A DNA stretch of 64,000 nt, from positions 496,001 through 560,000 of the forward strand of contig JAWKJM010000003.1 of assembly GCA_041393775.1 (NCBI GenBank). Direction: 5' to 3'. Both the position numbers and the translations under genes were made by a program. Source of the DNA: JADKAV01 sp041393775 (GTDB taxonomy: Bacteria > Actinomycetota > Actinomycetes > S36-B12 > UBA10799). The notes beneath the pieces were generated by a model. That model worked only from the letters and a program-made list of their open reading frames with translations. It searched no databases and was not told the origin of the DNA. Shown here one piece after another: positions 17,610 to 25,535 of the stretch (position 1 is its first letter; the number at the start of each line of letters is the position of its first letter).

Positions 17610-17744
17610 TCAAACCGTCAGGCGAGCGCGGCCCTTGCTGCGACGTGACGAGAGGATGGAGCGCCCGGCCCGGGTGCGCATACGCAGTCGGAAGCCGTGC
17701 TTCTTGTGCCGACGCCGGTTGTTGGGCTGGTAGGTGCGTTTCAT
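17610..17744 (-). CDS. rpmH: 50S ribosomal protein L34
   Basis: A 44-residue, highly basic protein: MKRTYQPNNRRRHKKHGFRL at the N-terminus, then RMRTRAGRSILSSRR and ending RLTV. The sequence is diagnostic of L34. GGAAGGA lies 7 nt before ATG 17744. First gene of the rpmH-rnpA-yidD-yidC-jag-rsmG operon, which reads away from dnaA. Confidence 0.98.
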   Translation of the reverse strand: MKRTYQPNNRRRHKKHGFRLRMRTRAGRSILSSRRSKGRARLTV

Positions 17745-17851
17745 TCGGGTGTCCTTCCGAGGTCACGAGGACGTGGAGCGAGAGCGTGGAATTGGCCCCC
17801 ATCGACAACCGCCGTCGAGGACGCCGGTTCACGACAAGGGCCAGCCCCACC

Positions 17852-17879
17852 AGCATACGTCACACCATCCCAAACTCAA
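17852..17879 (-). promoter_or_regulatory. Predicted rpmH operon promoter
   Basis: On the minus strand, TTGAGT (17874-17879) and TATGCT (17852-17857) are separated by 16 bp, a reasonable housekeeping promoter about 108 nt upstream of rpmH. Confidence 0.45.
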
Positions 17880-17958
17880 CATCGCCCATGCCCTCTACAC
17901 CGCAACACGGCGGATGAAACCACCGACACGCCGACCACCTGAAAAACAGTCCACTCAG

Positions 17959-17967
17959 TTGTGCACA
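17959..17967 (+). promoter_or_regulatory. Weak DnaA-box-like site in the rpmH-dnaA gap
   Basis: TTGTGCACA differs from TTGTCCACA by one base. The 17745-18112 gap holds this, the perfect box at 18066 and the rpmH promoter; no gene is seen. Confidence 0.35.
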
Positions 17968-18065
17968 ATCGGTTGTCAGGCGACGACGATCCGATTAGCG
18001 TCGGCCCAGCGACGTCTCACCCCCGACAGGTGGTGCGACGCCCAGAAAGCAGCTTTCCACATGAG

Positions 18066-18074
18066 TTATCCACA
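18066..18074 (+). promoter_or_regulatory. DnaA box upstream of dnaA
   Basis: TTATCCACA, a perfect consensus DnaA box, 39 nt before the dnaA start. It may serve autoregulation of dnaA or be part of a bipartite origin. Confidence 0.85.
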
Positions 18075-18112
18075 ATGTGGAGAAGTTCCACCTCGAGCCA
18101 AGGGGGCACCAC

Positions 18113-19483
18113 TTGGACGTACTGATTGACCTCGGCGACCTCTGGGCACGGGCCAAGCAGTCTGTGCCGGAAACCCAGCGGGCCTGGGTGGAACTGACCG
18201 AACCGGTCGCCCTCACCCCCGACGCTCTGATCCTGGTGACCGGCAACGAGTTCACCAAGGACATGCTCGACACGAAACTGCGGCCCCACGTCCAGCAGGC
18301 CCTCGCCGACCAACTCGGCCAACAGGTGACCATCGACGTCATCGTGGACCATTCCAGGGCTCCTCAGATCTCCGATGACATGACCGACGACCTCGCTGAC
18401 TCCACGTACAGCGAGCCGGTGACCGAGACCACGCGCGTCACCCCCGCCCAGGACCAGACGCCGCTGAATCCTCGCTACACATTCGACTCGTTCGTGTACG
18501 GGCCGAGCAACCGGTTCGCACACGCTGCCGCCATGGCGGTCGCCGAACAGCCGGCCCGTGCCTACAACCCGCTGTTCATCTACGGGGACTCGGGGCTGGG
18601 GAAGACCCACCTGCTGCACGCCATCGGCCACCACACGCGCAGGATCTTCGCCGGCTCCCGCGTGCACTACGTGAGTTCCGAGGAGTTCACCAACGACTTC
18701 ATCAACTCCATCCGCGACCAGGGTCGCGCCGACCTGCACCGCAGATACCGCGACGTCGACGTGCTGCTCGTGGACGACATCCAGTTCCTGTCCGGCAAGG
18801 TGCAGACGCAGGAGGAGTTCTTCCACACGTTCAACACCTTGCACAACGCGAACAAGCAGATCGTGATCACGTCGGATCTACCACCCAAACAGTTGCAGAA
18901 CTTCGAGGACCGTATGCGCTCACGGTTCGAGTGGGGCCTGATCACCGATATCCAGCCGCCAGACCTGGAGACCAGGATCGCCATCCTGCGCAAGAAGACG
19001 ATGCAGGAACGCCGCGAGATCACCGACGAGGTACTCGAGTTCATCGCCAGCAAGATCACCGCCAACATCCGCGAGCTCGAGGGTGCCCTCATCCGGATCT
19101 CGGCGTTCGCGAGTCTGAACTCGTCGCCTATCAGCGTTGAACTTGCCGAGATAGTGCTCAAAGATCTGATTCCGCATGAGTCCGCGCGCGACGTCACGGC
19201 CGAGCAGATCAAGAGCCAGGCCGCCGACTACTTCGGTATCTCGGTGGACGAACTGGAGGGCCCGTCGCGTTCGAAGACCCTGGTCGGAGCCCGGCAGGTG
19301 GCTATGTACCTGTGCCGTGAGCTGACGGATCTGTCGCTGCCCGCAATCGGTGCCGAGTTCGGCAATCGGGATCACACCACCGTGATGCACGCCGACCGGA
19401 AGATCCGCAAGAACATCGGGGAGAGCCGGCGTCTCTACGAACAGGTCGCAGATCTCACCAACAAGATCAAGACCTCTGCGTAG
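18113..19483 (+). CDS. dnaA: Chromosomal replication initiator DnaA
   Basis: AAA+ protein that binds DnaA boxes and melts oriC. The domain I region is followed by an acidic linker, then the AAA+ domain with GDSGLGKTHLLHAIG (Walker A) and VLLVDDIQFL (Walker B), and domain IV with the signature NRDHTTVMHA preceded by VGARQVAMYL. I choose TTG 18113 (456 residues) because AAGGGGG sits 6 nt upstream. GTG 18077 would overlap the DnaA-box region and lacks a ribosome binding site. A TTG start would be a natural way to keep expression low. Confidence 0.95.
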   Translation: MDVLIDLGDLWARAKQSVPETQRAWVELTEPVALTPDALILVTGNEFTKDMLDTKLRPHVQQALADQLGQQVTIDVIVDHSRAPQISDDMTDDLADSTYSEPVTETTRVTPAQDQTPLNPRYTFDSFVYGPSNRFAHAAAMAVAEQPARAYNPLFIYGDSGLGKTHLLHAIGHHTRRIFAGSRVHYVSSEEFTNDFINSIRDQGRADLHRRYRDVDVLLVDDIQFLSGKVQTQEEFFHTFNTLHNANKQIVITSDLPPKQLQNFEDRMRSRFEWGLITDIQPPDLETRIAILRKKTMQERREITDEVLEFIASKITANIRELEGALIRISAFASLNSSPISVELAEIVLKDLIPHESARDVTAEQIKSQAADYFGISVDELEGPSRSKTLVGARQVAMYLCRELTDLSLPAIGAEFGNRDHTTVMHADRKIRKNIGESRRLYEQVADLTNKIKTSA

Positions 19484-19561
19484 AGTTGTTACAGCTCCGT
19501 TACTTTGTGTAAGGCAAGTGTTAACTCCGTCACACTGTGTATCCCCATCTAGTGCACATCC

Positions 19562-19570
19562 TGTGGATAA
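19562..19570 (-). promoter_or_regulatory. DnaA box in oriC
   Basis: TGTGGATAA on the plus strand, i.e. perfect TTATCCACA on the minus strand. Confidence 0.88.
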
Positions 19571-19672
19571 CTCCACCGTTCGGCGTCAGTCGTAGGCCTT
19601 TCGGTCACATTTGACGGATCTCGGCGGCAGATCCGGTCCGTGTTGCAAAGTTGCCGGCCCATGGATGGCTTT

Positions 19673-19721
19673 GTCACGAAGGTGGGCACCTCGTGACCGG
19701 TTCACCACGCACCTTCGTAAC
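19673..19721. repeat. Inverted repeat of the GACGAAGGTG family inside oriC
   Basis: GTCACGAAGGTG (19673-19684) and CACGCACCTTCGTAAC (19706-19721) face each other; a third half-copy, CAACTTCGTGACA, begins at 19741. The same motif forms a four-copy array at 57771-57882. Confidence 0.6.
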
Positions 19722-19907
19722 ACCACGGGTGGAGGGACCACAACTTCGTGACAGCAGTGACGTGTCGCCCACACGGAGGCCGTCTGCTTCCACGGGCTCC
19801 GTGAACATCGCGACAACTGTGGCGCGACAGCATTGATCGTCCGTTACCCAACGTGAAACCAATCCGGCGAGTCGCTCACGCTACGCATCCCCAGACTGTG
19901 CACCTGC

Positions 19908-19916
19908 TGTGGACAA
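19908..19916 (-). promoter_or_regulatory. DnaA box in oriC
   Basis: TGTGGACAA on the plus strand, TTGTCCACA on the minus strand, the form preferred in high-GC actinobacteria. Confidence 0.85.
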
Positions 19917-19949
19917 CCTGGCGCCGGGCGCCGCGCAGATCTCGGTCGC

Positions 19950-19958
19950 CGTGGACAA
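19950..19958 (-). promoter_or_regulatory. DnaA box in oriC (one mismatch)
   Basis: CGTGGACAA, reverse complement TTGTCCACG. Confidence 0.65.
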
Positions 19959-20087
19959 CGAGCCACCGGGATGTGAACGCCGAGTGGATGACCATTCGGC
20001 ATCCACAGAGCTGCCTGGCCTGCACAGAACACCCCACAGGAGACTGTGCGATGTAATTACCTGCGGACGATCAGGGGAAACGCGCCG

Positions 20088-20096
20088 CTGTCCACA
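20088..20096 (+). promoter_or_regulatory. DnaA box in oriC (one mismatch)
   Basis: CTGTCCACA, immediately left of the AT-rich segment. Confidence 0.65.
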
Positions 20097-20099
20097 CCA

Positions 20100-20140
20100 T
20101 CAACAAGTGCTAATACGTATACGGAATCTATATCTGAGAT
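20100..20140. other. Candidate DNA unwinding element
   Basis: An AT-rich stretch (CTAATACGTATACGGAATCT, then ATATCTGAGATG) that stands out from its GC-rich surroundings and is flanked by DnaA boxes at 20088 and 20174. It could also contain the dnaN promoter. Confidence 0.5.
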
Positions 20141-20173
20141 GACCAGGGAACCTAGAACCTCGGACGCCTCGGC

Positions 20174-20182
20174 TGTGGACAC
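20174..20182 (-). promoter_or_regulatory. DnaA box in oriC (one mismatch)
   Basis: TGTGGACAC, reverse complement GTGTCCACA. Confidence 0.6.
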
Positions 20183-20258
20183 AGAAATGCCATCCGAAAC
20201 AGCGGAATACCGCCTGTAAGGCAAGCGCTCGTGACACCATGCCTGACAAGGAGGAACT

Positions 20259-21386
20259 GTGAAGTTTCGCATCGAGAGAGACGTCCTAGCGGATGTGGTG
20301 ACGTGGGTGTCTCGAACCCTGCCTTCCCGCGTCCCGTTCCCAGCGCTGGCAGGCGTGCTCGTGGAGGCCGCCGAGGATGGCGTGTCCTTCACCACCACCA
20401 CTCAGGACACGTGGTCCCACAGCACGTCCGATGCGGTCGTGGGGGAGCCGGGCAGCGCGTTGATCAGCGGTCGACTGCTCGTCGAGATCGCCCGCTCGCT
20501 ACCCGCCCAGCCGGTCAGCTTCGCGTTGCAGACCTCGGGCCGGGTGGAGGTCACCTGCGGTGCGGCGTCCTTCCTGCTGCCCACGCTGCCAGCCGACGAG
20601 TACCCGCCGCTGCCGACACTGCCGACCGCAGCGGGATCGGTGGATGCAGCGGTGTTCGCCTCCGCCGTGGCTCAGGTCGCCGTGGCCTCCGCGTCACCGG
20701 ACGAGCGAAACCACGCCTACGCGGGCATTCGGATGGAGATCGAGCCCGATGGTCACCTCACGCTCGCGGCGACTGACCGCTATCGCTTGGCGGTGCGTGA
20801 GTTGGCATGGCAGCCGATCGCGGTGGATCAACCGATCGCGGTGACCGTCCCCGGCAGGGAACTGCTGGAGGCGACCAAGGCTTTCGCTGACGCCGGCCAG
20901 GTGAATATCCACCTCGCGGACTCCGACACCTCCATCTCGCTGACGGCCGCAACACGGCAGACCGGGCTGCGGCTGGTGGATTCGGCGAACTTCCCGAAAT
21001 TCCGTTCCCTGCTTCCGACCCAGTTCGTCAGCCAGCCCGAAATCGAAGTCCCTGCACTGCGGGAAGCCCTGAAACGCGTGAGCTTGGTCCTGCACCAGGA
21101 CTCGATGGTCCGCCTGGTGTTCTCCTCGGACGAAGTGGTTCTGAAGGCGGGAACCGGCGACGAGGCCACGGCCATGGAAACCATCGGGTGCACGTTGCAG
21201 GGGGAGGGGCTGGAGGTGGCGTTCAACCCACGATTCCTGGCAGACGGCCTGGCCGGACTGACGCAGACCACCGCTCGGCTGAGCCTGCAATCGTCGGAGA
21301 AAGCGGCAGTGCTGACGGGCATCGACCCCGAAGGGGGCAGTGAAGTCTTCCGGTATCTACTGATGCCGGTGCGCCTCAACCGGTGA
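20259..21386 (+). CDS. dnaN: DNA polymerase III sliding clamp, beta subunit
   Basis: 375-residue clamp with three topologically similar domains, starting MKFRIERDVLADVVTWVSR and ending SEVFRYLLMPVRLNR, the usual M-P-x-R C-terminus. It holds the polymerase on DNA and recruits repair proteins. GTG 20259 has AAGGAGG 4 nt upstream. recF overlaps the stop (GTGA). Confidence 0.97.
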   Translation: MKFRIERDVLADVVTWVSRTLPSRVPFPALAGVLVEAAEDGVSFTTTTQDTWSHSTSDAVVGEPGSALISGRLLVEIARSLPAQPVSFALQTSGRVEVTCGAASFLLPTLPADEYPPLPTLPTAAGSVDAAVFASAVAQVAVASASPDERNHAYAGIRMEIEPDGHLTLAATDRYRLAVRELAWQPIAVDQPIAVTVPGRELLEATKAFADAGQVNIHLADSDTSISLTAATRQTGLRLVDSANFPKFRSLLPTQFVSQPEIEVPALREALKRVSLVLHQDSMVRLVFSSDEVVLKAGTGDEATAMETIGCTLQGEGLEVAFNPRFLADGLAGLTQTTARLSLQSSEKAAVLTGIDPEGGSEVFRYLLMPVRLNR

Positions 21387-22519
21387 GGGTCACCCACCTG
21401 GGGCTGACCGACTTCCGTAACTACGAGCAGTTGGACCTGGAGTTGGATGCGGCCACGAATGTCTTGGTCGGTCCCAATGGGCAGGGTAAGACCAACGTAG
21501 TGGAGGCGGTTGCCTACCTTGCGACTTTCGGCAGTCATCGAGTCGCCACCGACACTGCGCTGGTCAGGGCCGGCTGCGATCGAGCGGTCATTCGCAGCAC
21601 GGTGGTCCAGGGGGAGCGCAGTATCGGTCTCGACGTGCAGATCAACCCGGGCCGGGCCAACCGGTTGCAGGTCAACCGGACCCCGGTGAAGCGGACCCGA
21701 GACGCCATCGGGATCGTGCGGGCGGTGATGTTCGCCCCGGAGGATCTGAGTCTGGTGAAGGGGGATCCGGCCGCCAGGCGCCGCTTCCTGGACCAGCTCC
21801 TGGTGCAGCTCACGCCCCGCTATGCCGGGGTCATCGGGGACTACGACAAGACCCTCAAGCAGCGCAACTCGTTGTTGCGCTCGGCGGCCAAGGCCACAAG
21901 TGCCGCGGAACGTGACTCGTTGCGAAGCACGCTCGATGTGTGGAACGACCGGCTCGTCGAGTTCGGGTCGGACCTCATGGCCGGACGGGTCGCTCTGTTG
22001 ACCTCACTCGCGCCGCCAGCGGCCGAGGCCTACGCACAGGTCGCAGCTCAGCGCAACGAGATCGAACTGGAGTACGTACCGGCCAGGCTGCCTGCCGGTA
22101 TCACCACCCGCGAGCAGTTCGCAGGTGGTCTGCGGGAGGCGCTGGAAGCTGTCCGTGCGGAGGAGTTCGCGCGGGCAGTGACCGTACTGGGACCGCATCG
22201 TGACGAGATCGACCTCACGCTGAACGGCCTTCCAGCACGTGGATACGCCTCGCACGGGGAGTCGTGGTCGCTGGCTCTGACGTTGCGCCTGGCCAGCTAC
22301 GACATCCTGCGGGACCAGACCGCGGGAGACCCGATCTTGATCCTCGACGACGTCTTCGCCGAACTGGATGTGCAGCGTCGCTCCAGGCTCGCAGAGGTCG
22401 CAGCGGCCACGCAGGGTCAAGTCCTGATCACCGCAGCCGTGTCGGGTGACGTACCAGATCAGGTCCGCGGGGTTAGATTCTCAATAGACCAAGGTTCGAT
22501 CGGCAGGAGTGAAGCGTGA
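21383..22519 (+). CDS. recF: DNA replication/repair protein RecF
   Basis: 378-residue SMC-like ATPase that helps load RecA at gaps. Walker A is GPNGQGKTN near residue 30, the signature region is RGYASHGESWSLALTLRLAS, and Walker B is PILILDDVFAELD. Coupled to dnaN and to the next gene by four-base overlaps at each end. Confidence 0.96.
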   Translation: MRVTHLGLTDFRNYEQLDLELDAATNVLVGPNGQGKTNVVEAVAYLATFGSHRVATDTALVRAGCDRAVIRSTVVQGERSIGLDVQINPGRANRLQVNRTPVKRTRDAIGIVRAVMFAPEDLSLVKGDPAARRRFLDQLLVQLTPRYAGVIGDYDKTLKQRNSLLRSAAKATSAAERDSLRSTLDVWNDRLVEFGSDLMAGRVALLTSLAPPAAEAYAQVAAQRNEIELEYVPARLPAGITTREQFAGGLREALEAVRAEEFARAVTVLGPHRDEIDLTLNGLPARGYASHGESWSLALTLRLASYDILRDQTAGDPILILDDVFAELDVQRRSRLAEVAAATQGQVLITAAVSGDVPDQVRGVRFSIDQGSIGRSEA

Positions 22520-23007
22520 ACGATGAGGCGATCAGCGACCTCGCGAGCCGGGTGCTGTCCCGCGCGCGCCAGGCCGCTCGGTCGCTTCCGGCCTCGTCAC
22601 AGACCCCTCGCCGCGAACCCACGTACACATCAGCCCGGCCCGACGACCGCGACCCCGCCACCGTGGCCGACGCACTGGTGTCGCTGGTGACCGATCGCGG
22701 CTGGCAGGCGGCCACCGCCATCGGCAGGATCTGGGGCGAGTGGGCGTCTTTGGTCGGGCCGACGCTGGCAGAGCATGTCAGACCGGAGGCCTTCGACCGC
22801 AGCACCGGCCGGCTGACGCTGCGCGCCGACAGCACTGCCTGGGCGACCCAGGTAAGGATGCTGTCCAGCCAACTGCGCAAACGCCTGCAAGGCGAGATCC
22901 CGGGGGAGTTGGTCTCCGACATCACGGTGCTCGGTCCCGACGTGGGTCCCAAACGGCGCGGCAGGCTGCGCGTCAAAGGTCGTGGTCCGCGCGACACATA
23001 CGGCTGA
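22516..23007 (+). CDS. dciA: DciA-like helicase-loading factor (DUF721)
   Basis: 163 residues. The first 60 are low-complexity and probably disordered. The C-terminal part (about 65-150) is a DUF721/KH-like domain with WGEWASLVGPTLAEHVRPEAF and a basic tail (PKRRGRLRVKGRGPRDTYG). DUF721 proteins (DciA) act as replicative helicase operators in bacteria lacking DnaC/DnaI, and the mycobacterial homologue Rv0004 sits at this same place. GTG 22516 overlaps the recF stop. Confidence 0.87.
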   Translation: MNDEAISDLASRVLSRARQAARSLPASSQTPRREPTYTSARPDDRDPATVADALVSLVTDRGWQAATAIGRIWGEWASLVGPTLAEHVRPEAFDRSTGRLTLRADSTAWATQVRMLSSQLRKRLQGEIPGELVSDITVLGPDVGPKRRGRLRVKGRGPRDTYG

Positions 23008-23065
23008 GTCACCTCCTGGCCCGGCGTTCCTGTTGCTGGGCACTCGCGCGCCCAGGAGCCTTTGC

Positions 23066-23326
23066 GCGAGGCTAGAGAACGTGCACTGCGTTAGTGGTCC
23101 ATGGCCGTGGCCGGCCGCCCTTTAGGCGGGGAAATGCCGGGCGGGAATCGCTCGGGTTAGAGAATGTGCACGAGGTTAGAGAAACCACACGTGCGTTCAC
23201 TAACCTGGTGCACGATCTCTAACCTCGCGACCATTCTCTAACCTCGCGGCCCACTTCTGCGGCGACCGAGTAAACCAGCCATTTTCGGACTAGAGGTCCC
23301 ACACGTGGTTTCTCTAACCTCGTGCG
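23066..23326. repeat. Composite dispersed intergenic repeat, copy B
   Basis: Between dciA and gyrB. Carries GCTAGAGAACGTGCACTGCG, the GGCGGGGAAATGCCGGGCGG module (23127-23146), a GTTAGAGAATGTGCACGAGG...CTAACCTGGTGCACGATCTC palindrome (23157-23218) and, inverted relative to copy A, the CCGCGGCCCACTTCTGCGGC / CCATTTTCGGACTAG module. Confidence 0.75.
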
Positions 23327-23460
23327 CAATGTCACGGTGGTGTCACCCCGCCCGGCCCGCGGCTTCGTCAGCGGCAACTGGGAACTGAAGACCCGGCGTA
23401 GGGGGATGCCTCGATCCACCATCAGGGCCTCAGAAATGCCATAAACGGCGTGCAAACGCA

Positions 23461-23472
23461 GGGGGTACCCCC
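23461..23472. promoter_or_regulatory. Palindrome GGGGGTACCCCC upstream of gyrB
   Basis: A perfect 12-bp palindrome just upstream of a TAGACT hexamer. It could be an operator or a small hairpin in the leader; no known regulator is assigned. Confidence 0.4.
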
Positions 23473-23482
23473 GCGAACCAGG

Positions 23483-23488
23483 TAGACT
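23483..23488 (+). promoter_or_regulatory. Possible gyrB -10 element
   Basis: TAGACT, 94 nt before the gyrB start, which would give a leader of roughly 80 nt. No clear -35 at 17-18 bp. Nothing else was found in 23327-23576. Confidence 0.35.
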
Positions 23489-23576
23489 GGAGTCCACGAA
23501 GGCGTACCAGGCCCAGATTACGGCCGTTCTCGCGCAATGCACAATCGGCGGACCACGCCGGCGGAAGGGGCTCTGA

Positions 23577-25526
23577 GTGTCTTACGACGCCAGCGACATC
23601 CAGGTTCTAGAGGGACTCGAGGCAGTACGTAAGCGGCCCGGCATGTACATCGGCTCCACCGGGCTGCGTGGTTTGCACCATCTCGTCTACGAGGTGGTGG
23701 ACAACGCCGTCGATGAGGCGCTGGCCAACTACTGCGACCGGATCGACGTGACGATCATGTCCGATGGCGGCGTGAAGGTCGTGGACAACGGCCGCGGCAT
23801 TCCCGTGGACATGCACCCGGTGGAGAAGAAGCCCGCCGTGGAGATTGTCCTGACCGTGCTGCACGCCGGCGGCAAGTTCGGCGGCGGGGGCTACGCGGTC
23901 TCCGGAGGCCTGCATGGTGTGGGCGTGTCGGTGGTCAACGCGCTGTCCTCTGCTGTCGATGTGACGATCCACCGCGATGGGTATCAGTGGACGCAGAGTT
24001 ACCGCCACGGCGTTCCCACCGCGCCTCTGGTCAAGGGTGAGCGGGTCTCGGACACCGGCACGACCATCGTGTTCTGGGCGGACGGGGAGATCTTCGAGAC
24101 CACCGAGTACGACTTCGAGACGCTGTCACGGCGGTTCCAGGAGATGGCCTTCCTCAACCGCGGACTCACGATCAACCTCACCGACGAGCGTCGCAACGAC
24201 GACGAGGAGGAGGACGAGGAGTACGGCAAAGTCTCGTACTGCTATGCCGGGGGGATCTCGGACTTCGTGTCGCACTTGAACGCCAGCAAGGGTCCGAGCC
24301 ACCAGAGCGTGATCGACTTCGAGGCCGAGGACCTCGACAAGGGGATCAGCGCCGAGATCGCAATGCAGTGGAATCAGGGCTTCAGTGAGTCGATCTACAC
24401 CTTCGCCAACACCATCAACACCACTGAGGGTGGCACCCACGAAGAGGGCTACCGGGCGGCGCTCACCACGCTGATGAACAAGTTCTCGCGGGACTGGGGG
24501 ATCCTCAAGGAGAAGGATGCCAACCTGACCGGCGACGACATCCGCGAGGGTCTGACCGCGATCGTCAGTGTGAAACTGCGAGAACCGCAGTTCGAGGGCC
24601 AGACGAAGACCAAACTGGGCAACACCGAGGCGAAGACATTCGTCCAGCGATTGGTCAACGAGCAGCTGGGGGACTGGCTGGAGAAGAACCCGGCCGAGGG
24701 CAAGGAGATCGCACGAAAGGCGGTGTCAGCCTCCGTGGCCCGCGTGGCGGCTCGCAAGGCGCGGGACCTCGCCCGCAACCGCAAGGGTCTGCTCGGAGGG
24801 GGCGGTCTGCCCGGCAAACTCATCGATTGCTCGTCGACGAATCCGGAAGAGTGTGAGTTGTTCATCGTCGAGGGGGACTCGGCAGGCGGTTCGGCTCGCA
24901 GTGGGCGCAACCCGGCCACCCAGGCGATCCTGCCGATCCGGGGCAAGATCCTCAATGTCGAGAAGGCCAGGCTCGACCGGGTGCTGGCCAACACCGAGGT
25001 GCAGGCGATGATCTCCGCGCTCGGCACCGGTGTCCAGGACGAGTTCGACCTGAACAAGCTGCGTTACCACAAACTCGTGCTCATGGCCGACGCCGACGTC
25101 GACGGTCAGCACATTCGCACGCTGCTGTTGACGTTGCTGTTCCGGTTCATGCGCCCGCTGATCATCGAGGGCCACGTGTACTTGGCACAGCCCCCGCTCT
25201 ACCTGCTCAAGTGGAGCGGCAAGGAGACCCACGAGTACGCGTACAGCGACCAGGAGCGCGACGCATTGGTCGAGACCGGCAAGGAGGCGGGCAAGAAGTA
25301 TCCCAAGGAGGGGTTCATCCAGCGCTTCAAGGGCCTTGGTGAGATGAACGCCAACGAGTTGTGGGAAACCACCATGGATCCTGACCGCCGGATCCTGCTG
25401 CAGGTCACCCTCGAGGACGCAGCTCTGGCCGACGAGGTCTTCGGCATGCTCATGGGTGAAGACGTGGAGAGCCGGCGCAAGTTCATCCAGCGCAATGCGA
25501 AAGACGTTCGTTTCCTCGACATCTAA
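23577..25526 (+). CDS. gyrB: DNA gyrase subunit B
   Basis: 649-residue ATPase subunit of gyrase, which introduces negative supercoils. The GHKL ATP site is seen in VVDNAVDEALA and DNGRGIPVDMH, with GGLHGVGVSVVNALS as the lid. The Toprim domain has VEGDSAGGSA and ADADVDGQHIRTLLLTL, and the C-terminus ends RRKFIQRNAKDVRFLDI. GTG 23577. gyrA follows 9 bp after the stop, so the two form an operon. Confidence 0.98.
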   Translation: MSYDASDIQVLEGLEAVRKRPGMYIGSTGLRGLHHLVYEVVDNAVDEALANYCDRIDVTIMSDGGVKVVDNGRGIPVDMHPVEKKPAVEIVLTVLHAGGKFGGGGYAVSGGLHGVGVSVVNALSSAVDVTIHRDGYQWTQSYRHGVPTAPLVKGERVSDTGTTIVFWADGEIFETTEYDFETLSRRFQEMAFLNRGLTINLTDERRNDDEEEDEEYGKVSYCYAGGISDFVSHLNASKGPSHQSVIDFEAEDLDKGISAEIAMQWNQGFSESIYTFANTINTTEGGTHEEGYRAALTTLMNKFSRDWGILKEKDANLTGDDIREGLTAIVSVKLREPQFEGQTKTKLGNTEAKTFVQRLVNEQLGDWLEKNPAEGKEIARKAVSASVARVAARKARDLARNRKGLLGGGGLPGKLIDCSSTNPEECELFIVEGDSAGGSARSGRNPATQAILPIRGKILNVEKARLDRVLANTEVQAMISALGTGVQDEFDLNKLRYHKLVLMADADVDGQHIRTLLLTLLFRFMRPLIIEGHVYLAQPPLYLLKWSGKETHEYAYSDQERDALVETGKEAGKKYPKEGFIQRFKGLGEMNANELWETTMDPDRRILLQVTLEDAALADEVFGMLMGEDVESRRKFIQRNAKDVRFLDI

Positions 25527-25535
25527 GGGAATCCT

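Larger units (their letters stand above)
19484..20258. other. Replication origin oriC (dnaA-dnaN intergenic region)
   Basis: 775 bp without coding character, between dnaA and dnaN, the standard actinobacterial origin position. It contains at least five good DnaA boxes (listed separately), weaker ones such as GCATCCACA at 19999-20007, an inverted repeat related to one at the rml locus (19673-19721) and an AT-rich stretch at 20100-20140 that could be the unwinding element. Confidence 0.9.
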
